Part shown: in pieces, positions 41,701 through 53,700 of the stretch
How the letters are laid out: each line of letters starts with the position of its first letter
Numbering within the stretch: position 1 is the first letter of the stretch
Source: Nautilus pompilius
Lineage: Eukaryota; Mollusca; Cephalopoda; Nautilida; Nautilidae
Reading direction: 5' to 3'
NCBI GenBank assembly: GCA_018389105.1
Contig: JACATO010000120.1
Coordinates: forward strand, 740,001 to 804,000
Length of the DNA: 64,000 bases
Program-made: the position numbers and the translations under genes
Notes under the pieces: model-generated
What the model saw: only the letters and a program-made list of their open reading frames with translations
The model's database searches: none
Told to the model about the DNA's origin: nothing

Positions 41701-44700
41701 TATTATTTTAAAAAAAGTTATTAATCCTGTACAAAATGATGAATCTGCTCTACTAGCAGGATGATTATTCCCTCAGTTGATGGAGCAAGACAAGTATACT
41801 TAATTTTCAAAAAACTGAAGTAACCCATTTATAAACATAAAAATAAAAAGGGTACATACTTTGTAGCCTAATGTTGATATTAAACAGTACCATTAGTTAA
41901 TTCACACACCACATGCATGCTGTTACAACTCAAAACATGTGATTATAAAGAGATTGACAAATAGACACTGCCTGAGATTCCATTTCAGTTTCATGATAAG
42001 CATGTGATTGAAAGCTATAAAAACAGTTGCAGAACAGAGGAAGTTTCAATCTTCAGACAGCTATACCGCAAACAGATGGTTCATGAGAAGTAATAGATTA
42101 TGAAAGGTGCACATACTGAAAGAATGGGACATTGGTAGAAGATAGCAGAAAATCTCCAAGGCACTGGATATTCTGTTACCAACAGTTAACAGAGTTATTG
42201 TCTAATTTAAGAAAAGCCATAAGACAACTGTTTATGTCCATCCTGGACAATCAAAGACATAAGAATGAAATCTTCATGCTGTGAATAGGAGTGCAGAAAC
42301 CATCCTTTGACACTCAGCTACAAATATGGAAGGAGATCAGGTATCTATGTGAACCAGCAGATGTTATCTCCACAGCATGAAGTGCAACAGAAAAAGATGT
42401 AAACCAATTCTCACCTCAAGCATTGTCAATGTTTGACTGCAATAGAAAATACAACACAGTTTTTACCATGACCTCCTGCATTCTTTCTAATGAGTCCAGG
42501 TCTTATCAGTACCCATAGTGGTTGTGTATTGGTGTGGTGCAAAGCACAACAAGGTATGGCTGTCTTTTTGTCATGGTGTTGGTTTCAATGTTGGCTACTG
42601 GATTGTCAGCCGTAATTTTTTTCCTATACATCAACATTATCCAAGAGAAATTTCTGCTTTTCTATACCAGTGATCATTGTCTAAAGAGTAGTATTTTTAT
42701 GGAAAATGATGCCATAGCTCATAATGCCCATGCATTGTAAAGATGGAGAGAGAGGCAGAACATAACAACTCCACCATGGCCTGGCCAATTGCTGGACAAA
42801 CACATTGAGTACATGTGGGTAACCCTTAACCAGTACCTGTAAAGTTTCTCTGTAAACCCACTTTGTGAGACTACCTAATACAAATTTTGAGCCAGGAATG
42901 TCTAATCTCATAGTCTAGGATTACTGACCTTATCCACAGAATGTGGTTCCTGTCTTTTAAGACAAAGGGCTGCACCACAAAATATTAGTCCCATTCATAG
43001 CAGTTGACCATAAATTTACTTCCTGCAGTCATTTGCTTATGACTCCAAAACCATAACAGGTATGTTAACAGAGGTAAGTGTACATACTCAGGGGATCATG
43101 AGGAATGTGCACCCATGATTTGTAGATTTCTCATGGGCATATCACATAACATTTATCTTCTGTTTATATGTTTAAAGAGCTGTCAATTTTCCTGCATAGC
43201 CGCATGCTCTCTCAAAGACTGCATAGCAATCGGGAAATTTTTCTATAACAATCAGTGTGACGTAGAGCAGCTTTGTGTCTCTCATGACAGAGTTGTTTAT
43301 CTAGCACCATGTAGCCTAAGGGCTTAGCATAATTCCATAAATTTGAGGAAGACAGGATTTGTGGCCAATGTACCACAATTCAAATATTCAGCTACACCTG
43401 TGGAAGCTGTTGCAGAAATTCTACAAGTTTCATCAGAAATTCAACAACGAAAAAATCTCCATGGAGATTTTAAAAAAACAAAGAATAGATTTTTTCCCAA
43501 ATTCCTCAGAAGATAGTCACTATTTTTAATAAGCTGTACCCCATTCCATAAATGTTTCATGCTACTGATAAAGTCATCAGCTTTCAACTTCTGGTTTACC
43601 TGCAGGTTTTAAAGATTTTTTTTCTCCAATAAATATGGATATCATTTGACCATCTGTCAATTTAATTAAAATTTTTTACTGTAATTTGAACTTGCAATAA
43701 AAGTAAAAAAATTGCCATATCAGATTCTTTCAATATGGACACTAGCAAAATCTCCACTACAACAATCATTAGTTTTTTTTATTTTCCTTTTAACTTTTGT
43801 ATCAAAGCCTATCCTGTTTCCAGGTCCACTGACCTATCTAGCTAACTATGTGAAAGATGATGCAAGATACAAAAACTGTTATCATAAAAAATGCAGATGC
43901 TATAGAATTTGCATTTTTCTGATCAGAATAAGTGGTTGAACTTTTCCTTAGACATGCACATGTTCAGAATCTGTAAAGATTCCCATTTATCTTCCTTTGT
44001 GTGCTCTAGACAATAAGTCAGCAATTTGATCTCATTTTTCAGATGAGATTTTTTTTTTACTTTATTGAATGACTAACCTATTTGTAATTTTCTTTTGTTG
44101 TAAATTATAGTTTAGTGTGACTTTTTTATAGAAAGTTTAACTTAAATATTGCATTAATAAATTGTTGTTTGTTTGAATACTGGTCTTGAGTTACCAGTAT
44201 GCATTTGATAATCATTCTCTTTCCTATATTGCGACACTCTACTTAGATAGGTGTTTTAATACATAAATTAGCCCATTCACAAATAGCCTTGATGAGAGCT
44301 GGCTATAGATGAGACACAATAACATGTCTATTGCACATCTTTGCTCAAGCAGAGAAGAAAAGGGTGTGGAGGTTAGCTGCATGCCTTCTCTAGAAAGTTC
44401 CTAGTATAACTTTTCATTTTTAAGAAATGAGACTGACTAAGGATTCAAAAGTGAAACTTTTAGTGTATTCACAAACCTGAATTGCATCAATGAATTTTCT
44501 ACACTCATTTCTTCTTAATTAAAAACTTCTTCAATATACTTTATCTACATAATATATACAGCACTAGATATTTTGTTAAAAGTGAAACTATGGTTTTCAT
44601 ATATTGATTTTAAAATATAAAATCACAACTGTTGCTCCATGGCAACTAATCCTTTCTATTAACAAACTGTCCTTTCTTAATGAAAATAATTATGGCACTG

Positions 44701-47700
44701 GTTGTAGGTGAGGCCTTTGCAAATTCCTCTTTGTGTTAGATGGCCAACAACTTTTTAGTCACATATACACAAATTGTACAAATCTTTCTTTTTACAGGCT
44801 TCTCTTGATTCTCTCTGGCCAGAATATCAATATTTTTATATACTTTTTAAAAAATTTAAATTTGATTTTAATTTAGGTCATCAAACTCATTATGTTTACA
44901 GTCAGATTACTATTGGCCTAATATTAATATAGTAATTATAGGTTATCAAACTCATTATGTTTACAGTCAGATTACTATTGGCCTAATATTAATATAGTAA
45001 TTATAGGTTATCAAACTCATTATGTTTACAGTCAGATTACTATTGGCCTAATATTAATATAGTAATTATAGGTTATCAAACTCATTATGTTTACAGTCAG
45101 ATTACTATTGGCCTAATATTAATATAGTAATTATAGGTTATCAAACTCATTATGTTTACAGTCAGGTCACTATTTCCTTAATATTGATACAGTAGTTACA
45201 GTTAACATCAGGAAGAGTTTTTCTATCCATAATTTTTTGAAAATGTTACCCAATAAAATTCCAAAGCAAAAAATAAAAATACTCTTTGGAAAAAAAATTG
45301 CTATTAAGATGATGTCTGTAAGATACAGAAATCTGTTAGCTGCTGAAAGATCAATTTATTGTCTGTAATAAAACAGTAGATTTTTTTTTGTTTTTTGTAT
45401 TTAATTATTTACAAAGAAAAACTTGAAAATAAAATAAAAGAATTTTTTAAAAACAATTTGATAGAACTAAATCTCAAATTAAAGAAGAGAGAAAACTAAA
45501 GGAAAATAGCAACTAGGAAAATAAACTCAAATAGAAATAATTGATGTTAAAAAATTAATTTTGGTTTGATTATTAAAAGAAGCAAAGGAATTAAAATACT
45601 GTAATGCAGAAATGTTACAGATTTAACTTATTCCTTGTTTTTAATTTATTATTATTACACGCTCAATAGCCTGTTACATATTTTCCAGTAAATGTAGAAG
45701 ATTAGTTTGGGTATTTCTCATTAACTTTATTAGTAGTAATTAAAGTAGCATAACATATTTATTAGTTAATTCAATTATGGGGATGGGAAATGCCTGAACT
45801 AACCCTCTACTTTCTGTAAGTGACACATGACCAATAACTTTACATTCTTTTCCCTTGGTTTTTCTTCTCTCTGTAATAGGTCTTGGAATAGCTTCCATTT
45901 CTGTTGGGTTGTTGGCGAGAATGATGGTTTCCTTCCTGGCTGTTTCTGGCGGAGATCGAAATTTAAAGGAGAAATTGTTCATTCCATTTGCCTGGCTCCC
46001 CAAGGCCACAGTTCAAGTAGGTGTTAAATTATACTTCTTCATAATTCTACTTATGCTTAAAATTAACCACCTGTAGAGAAAAAATTAATTTTATCTGTTT
46101 TGAAAGTAGGAACCAATACACTTGATGTTGTCCGTCGGTAGTGTACTTTTGTTCTACAAAAGAAGCCACAAAAAGTCTGGATGAAAATCAATCAAATCAA
46201 ATTTTTTTTCCCTCTCCAGGGTTGTAAAATATGTAGTTTCTTGTTTTTCAACTACTATATTATTAAACACAAAATCTTTCCTTACAAATGTAGTAAAAGG
46301 GGGGAGCTTTATATAATGATGTCACAGGTGTCAAAACCTTGAAAAAACAGTCTTATAGACCCCACATTTTTTTTTTTACTACAAATAACACAACAGTCTT
46401 AAGGAAAATATTCAGTACCAAAAATGGAAATATTACCCTATCTATTTCTTGTAATTTTCCATTTTATATAGTGGTTACACTTTGCATTCTTTCTTAGACT
46501 AAGTTTGCACACCAGTAGGCACTTAATAAGAAAATGGGTTTGTAGCTTACATCCCTGACAGAAGCTGATGTCAGTGTTTTTGTCGTGTGATTACCCTGAC
46601 TAGAAGTGGCTGAAAAAATCACAACATAGCAAATGGCAAGAAACCGTGAGACTGACAATGACAGACTATGTATTAATTAAGACAAATGGTTACTTCTTAT
46701 GTAGTTAGTTATTGTTTGTGCTAGCTAATGCTATATTTATTTTATGATGATAGGGTTGATCTTAAATAACAGTTTGCATGTCAGTGTGTGTAATTTAAAG
46801 TTCAAAACTTCTTGATGTTACTGGCATTCAGGCTCTAAGAAGTTTTGTTGTACATAATTTTTGGTAAAAGTATGAAGGTAAAATGGATCGTGGGTGTTTC
46901 TATTCTAGATTTTTTTTATCTGGAGTTCGAAGGGTTAACAATTTGGGGTAAACTTTAAACTTATTGTTTTTCAACTTAATTACAAAATGTCATGACTTTC
47001 AGTCTTTAATTTTTATTGTTTATTAGTGAGAAGGGGCTTCCTCACAAATACCTTTTAGCTAGTGAAGGCTTTACACAAACAAAAATGTGGCATGAAATGA
47101 CAGATGATATTAATGGGACAACTGTCAAACTTTCATCCTACCTGATCTAGCAGTGATCACAGAAGATTGTTTTGGGAAGAAGAATAAAGTATCACTCATC
47201 GGTGCACACTAATCTTCTCTCACTTTCTCCCTATCTCCTTTTGAGATGCTTATATGCTCCAAGCATAGTAGCCAATCCCTTATAACTGTGGTATCTTTTA
47301 AATGATACTAGTATTACACAACAATAAATGTTGTGTTGTGAAGAAAAAATGGATTGTAGGCAGTGTAGTCATTTAAAATATTAGTTATATTTTTTACAGG
47401 TAGCTTTTTGCCAGTGAGCATATTAAGTGAATGAGAAACCTAATAATTTAAGCCAATGAACATGACATCCAGAATGCATTGTATGAATGGTTGGTTCTTT
47501 TGACAGCATAGATAGTGTTGCCTACATTGTAGGTGGCACTTACTGTAGTGTGTCAATAGCAGAGGTTTGGGTTGTGGAAAAATAAAGATCAATGGAGGTG
47601 ACTGAGTCTTTTGATGTTAACACTCTCTGCATGACCATTGATGTTGATAATAAAATGTTTGTGAGAAAGATTAATGACCTGTAATGGGCTATCATACAGC

Positions 47701-50700
47701 AGCTACAGAGGCCTGCATACTATCTCATGTTAAATGAAAACATGTACATGACTGCAGGTCCCTAGATTTTTCGTTGTTTGCATGCTGGCATTAGTTGGAA
47801 TCTTTGCATAGTGGATTTCAACTTCCTACATAGCTTGTTGGATCTAAGATAGTTGTGTTGGAATCTGCATTGAAAAACTGTTCTGGTAAGCATAGAGTTG
47901 TGCTATAACAAGTTTTGCAGCATTGTATCTTATGTTGCTTTTACCACAGTCCAAATTCTGAGCATTATTACCAGCAGCACTTCCATTCATTTGGTTGTAC
48001 TTACATGTGATGACTTGAGTGGATGATGAAAATTTTAAACAAGTTTATTTGTACATGGGTAGTTTGCTGTTGTGTGAAGATGTTTGGTTTGAATAAGTTG
48101 AATCAGGACATTGAAGAGTGTCGATTTGAATTGATATTTCCACCATCAGTTTTGACAGTAGGAGAACACTAAATAATGTAATTTATTTTCTGACAAAGGG
48201 CACAGTTTTTGCAGAAAAATCAGTGATTGGAATGGCTTCCAGCCAGTGAGTGAAATGGTTGACACACATGAGGAGATAGGTATAACTATTTGAGGTTGGG
48301 AGTGCTCTAACAGTATTTTTGTACACATGATCAAATCAGGCATTTTGGGTTGCAAACAAGTATTGTATCTTCGCATGTTTACCCTGAATGCATAATTGAG
48401 CCCATTGTCATACATCACAATTGATATAGGCCAGACAAATTGATCCATGATCAAGCATTGAGTTGCTTGGATGCCAGGGTATGGGAGCAAGTGTAACAAG
48501 TTAAACACTGCATGATGGAAATCCTCAAAAACAAATAGGAACGAGATGCCTGTAATCATGTTGCATGCAATAGTTGCATCACTGATTGAAACTGGAATGT
48601 CCATGAGTACAAGTATAGATGTTGGGGAATGTAGCTGGTGCAATTCATTATCTACTCATTGCATTTCAGCCATTTGACAAAAGTAAATGACTGAAGCAGA
48701 AGATCCAACTGCAATGAGCTCAATTCTTGACTGCATCTGCAGCTACATTATCTTTTTCTTTCAGATGCTGCATGTTGGTTGTGAATTGAAAAGTAAAGTC
48801 TAAATGATGGAGTTCATGAGGCAAATAATGATCCGTACTTGTTGACAAAGTGTGTATGAGCAGTTTATGACCAGTATGTGAAACTGGTGACCCCCATGCA
48901 AGACATGGAAATTTCAGACTGCAAAGTATGTTGTCAAAAGTTCATGACCAAATGCACTGAAACAGTTCTCAGTAGGCTTCAATTTTTTTTTATATCAGAA
49001 AAAAGCTGGCTGCCAGTTATTGTTGACATGTTGCTGTAGTATACTTTCAACAGCTGCATTTCAAGCATCTTCCAAGACATGTAGCTGATGCATTTGGCTT
49101 AGGATGAGCTAGGAGTGTTTTGGTTGTGAGAACTGCTTTGATAGTGTCAGATGCAATTTAAGCTGCATTAGACCACATGAGTGCTACCAGCATTTGATAG
49201 TAGACCTGTTAGGGGCTTTAGCTGCAGAATGAAACATTGGTAGAAAATAAAAAGACCAAAAAATTCCTAAAGCTTGCAATGAGTTGTTTGGTGAGGAATG
49301 TCCTGAATGGTTTTGCACTTTCTGCTGTAATGGTAAAATTCCATTCACGTCAATGTGATATCCAAGGAATTTAAGAGATTCTACACCAAGCTGTCATTTA
49401 CCTGGGCTAATAAACTATATTTTACTTGTCCAGTCACACGAAAATGAGTAGCAAGTGTTGATGGTGCTTCTCCACAGTAGAACTAGCCACCAACAGATCA
49501 TTAATGAACAACAATGGAAATAATTATGGATGCAGAGGAAAAACTGGGTATAAAATACAAATAACATGATAGAATTGCATCTCGTTTGTAAAAATTAAAT
49601 GCTCCGTAGTAGAGTCATGCGTTGATATAGTACATTGTGATTGGTTGTCATCCAAGCAGAAAGTGCCACACCTGCAAAACTATAAAACTATAGGAGAGCA
49701 ATATTTTTGTTGTGTGGTGAATATATGATAAATACTATGACAGCTGAGGAAAAAATATCACATGACAAGCATATACAAAGCAGTCTTAGCTAGTGAAGGC
49801 TACTCCATGCAGCCTGACTTCATCTTTGAGAAGTTTATGCAAAACTCTGAGGATACACAGAATTGGTACTTTTAACATTAGACACGGTCCAAAAGTGATG
49901 TTAAGCGTGTTATGGCATATTTTCAGTCTGATAGACAACAAGCTAGTAGAAATTTACAAATGATCTAGCTGCAAATACAGGTGTTAATGTTTTTCAAGAA
50001 TGGTAAGATACATTATCCTGAAGAGGTCTCAATAGAAATGTAGCTGAATGAAAACCTCTGCTGGCAAGGGTGAAATGAGCAGCATAAATGAAACAGTGGG
50101 ATGACCAAACTTGGAAAAATGTTTTCTTTATATGTGAGTCCAAGTTTGAACTGTTTGGCAATAGTCAATAGCAGTTTGAAGGTGGACCAGGGAGCAGAAT
50201 AACAGTCGGTGTACAACAGTTATAATGAAGCAAAGGCTAAATACAAGTGTGCAACTTCAATCGTTCAAAGGTGTCAAGGACTTACATAGAATCAAAGGCA
50301 CACTGACTGCCAACAGGTACAACAGCTTTTCAATCATCATGCCATTCCCTTAGGAAGACCCTTCATTGTACAGGAATTCATCTTTCAACATGACAGTGAC
50401 TCCAAACATATTGCGAATGTGGTTAGAAACTATCTAAAATGTAAAGAGGCTCGTTGAACATTCACAAAGATGCTTTGGGTTGCACGAAGTCCAAATAAGA
50501 ACAGCATTGAAGTTATACGGCTACAGAGAAAGTCAAACTGCATCCAAACACCTCAGATGATTTGTATAAACTGATACAGATATTTTGATAATATTTCACA
50601 GTCATACACTGATAATCTCTAGGTGAGCAGGAAAACACGGATTTAGGTTTTATATAAGCAAAGAAAGGATCAATGCACTGTATAGCATATTTATTTTATT

Positions 50701-53700
50701 TTTGTATATTTTTTATGTATAATGCATTGTATATCTATTATATACAGCTTTCAGTTGCAATTACTCATTATTTGTGCACATTCTGTGTTTTTCCATAATT
50801 ATTTTAAATATTATGTGTAGTAAAAATCAAGTCCACAAGTGACTTAGTTAATGAACTGCTGAAAAGTCTAGGCAGCATTACATAGCCCACATGGCATTCT
50901 CAGAAATTCAAACATACTGAATGGACTGGTAATTGCAATCGTTAGAATATTGGCTAGCTCAACTGAACTTTGATAGTATGCACATATGAGATCAATTTCT
51001 GAAAAGATCTGCATACTGGTGTTGCAAAGTTGTGCATGTGTGGTATTGGTTTTTGTACAGTCATATTGTTGATTGTTTGGTAATTGTCACATGGTTACCA
51101 ATCTCCAGGTGTCCTTTTAGGTACCATATGCAGTGGTTAAGACCAATCACTGAAGAATGAATGATGTCTAACTGTATCATATGTTAAATTCCTGCTATGC
51201 AATTTTAAACCTGTCAGGAGAAAGGAATTGTAGCTGGCTATGGACTTGAGGGCCCTTAATTTTGATGTGGTGGCTCACATTGTGTTTTGCATTATCTTTC
51301 TGATATGTTTATGTTATGAAAGCCTGATAGTAGCAAATCAAACTGCAATTTATAACCAACTGCTGCAAACATTGGGCTCATGGATGTTACATTTGCTGCA
51401 TTGTTCAAATATCACAAATCAGAAGAGATTATTTTATTTTCTGTAAAATGTTAATATTTATATATTCCACTTAGTTCTACAAAGCTTTGAGTTTTCTTTC
51501 TCTAACTAATAATAGTTAGTATAATTTATGATATGGGTTTATTAAAGACACTCCAATACATTTGAAATCACATGATGTGAAATAATCATAATTTAACACC
51601 AATGTGCATTCATTATAAAGGAAAAGTTGCATTTGTGCAAGTTGATCTGGCATGTGGATTTACATTTCTATTAAGATCAATTTTCAAAGTAATACATCCA
51701 CAGGAAGAAAAATAATTATAAAGGTTATTTCATTTAAAATATGATTCTATATTTTGGATATTATTTTCATTCCAGGAATATAAATCTATATTTAGAAAAC
51801 AACATATTTAAAATTCCCTATATCTGTGATAAATTGATTAACCCATCGAAGAGTGACTTTTTTACCCTTTCAGTACACTAATATATATTTATGGGGAATG
51901 GGTATTAATCCTATAAATGTATGTTCAAGGTATCATGAGCTGTAGGAAGCCCAAACATACAACTTCTCAAAACCTTGGAAACATGCATGTAGATTCTGTC
52001 AGGATTAATGCCCATAACACATAAATATATAAGTGCGCTACTCAAAGGGTTCATTTCCACCAAAGTACAGACAAGCAAATAAAATATAAAAAATATATTA
52101 TTATTTGGAGGATAATTACTGTGTGGTAAGAAAATGATTTTTTGTCATATTCAGTATTTTCTTTCTGGCACCCACCTGTAAACCAGTGATGTGCTTCTGA
52201 TTTCCCTTATTGGCTCTTTCCTGCTAAATAAAACAAGTCAAGGCATGTGTGTGAGTGTAATTATGTGTATTAGTTCACATTCCACATTTATTTTTATTTT
52301 CTTACCACACAGTAATTATCCTCCAAATAATAATATATTTATGTGTTATGGGCATTAATCCTGACAGAATCTAAATGCATGTTTCCAAGGTTTTGAGAAG
52401 TTATATGTTTGGGTTTCCTACAGCTCATGATACCTTGAACATACATTTATAGGATTAATACCCATTCCCCATAAATATATATTAGTGTACTGAAAGGGTA
52501 AAAAAGTCACTCTTCGATGGGTTAATCAATTTATCACAGATATAGGGAATTTTAAATATGTTGTTTTCTAAATATAGATTTATATTCCTGGAATGAAAAT
52601 AATATCCAAAATATAGAATCATATTTTAAATGAAATAACAACCTTTATAATTATTTTTCTTCCTGTGGATGTATTACTTTGAAAATTGATACTATCATCC
52701 ATCATTTTTTAGCAATTATTAAAATATACATGCCCATAATTCTTTTATTAAAATACAAAAAAGCCACATAACATTATTGAGCCTTAGCTAATTTGTTACT
52801 TTTATATTAAAATATTCGATATTTTAAAAAAATTTACTTTTTAGTGATAGATTAGAACAGAATCTGTTATCAAAATTGTGATTGTTTTAAAAATGAATTC
52901 AAGATTATTATTACTATTATTTCTTCACCCAGGCAGCTTTGTAAGAGATGTTGATCTTGCTTTAAAAGTATCTCCAGAACAGTATGAACTCAGAATATAA
53001 CTTATGCTAGAGAAGGCACACAATTTGTTTTTTAAACAAAAGATACCTAGTACTATTGTAAATAATACATTAGGTATCTTGCAAACTATTTGATTTTAAA
53101 TAAGCTGATAGACAGGTTCAATCAATGTAATTGGTAATGTTTTGTTCTTCAGCATTGTTTCATTTGTAAAAGTTTTTAAAAAAACTGATTCAGTCAGCTC
53201 TGTATATATTTTTGGATATTAAAAAAAAAAAACAAAACATTTCAGCCCATTGTCACATATTTATTTATGTGCAAGTATTTTTTGGAAAAACTGTAAATCA
53301 TATCTTTGTTTATTTGCAAATTTTCTTTTGTAATTCAGGCAGCAATCGGTCCTGTAGCTTATCAGATGGCAACAAAGGAAGCTGAGAAAACTTATGGATT
53401 TACAGTAAGTGTTGTTATCCAGTATGCTATGACTAAAATGTACACCTATGCTATTCTATACCTTTGTATAATAAATGTCTTTCCATCTCTATAAATCACA
53501 AGCCACACTTTTTAAAGTGATTTTTACAAAAAATATTTCTTTAATTAATTGCTTCTTGGCCACTGGAAGCATGGAAGTACACATAAATGATATGACATTT
53601 GGCACTAAAATTTCGTGCAAATAAATTTAGGTTTATGGTGCACCAATAACATTACAAAACGTTTGTCCTATTTAAGTTTATGGATAGAGTATAATTTTTT

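Larger units (their letters stand above)
41196..45879 (+). other. SLC9B intron (4.7 kb)
   Basis: Holds a mariner-like remnant (about 42.1-42.9 kb) and a 65-bp minisatellite (44.9-45.2 kb). The rest is AT-rich with no recognised feature. Confidence 0.85.

Noticed and set aside
44876..45195. Possible CRISPR-like array
   Set aside because: Units are directly adjacent 65-bp tandem copies with no unique spacers, in a eukaryotic intron.
45740..46009. 89-codon minus-strand frame
   Set aside because: Antisense shadow of SLC9B exon 8.
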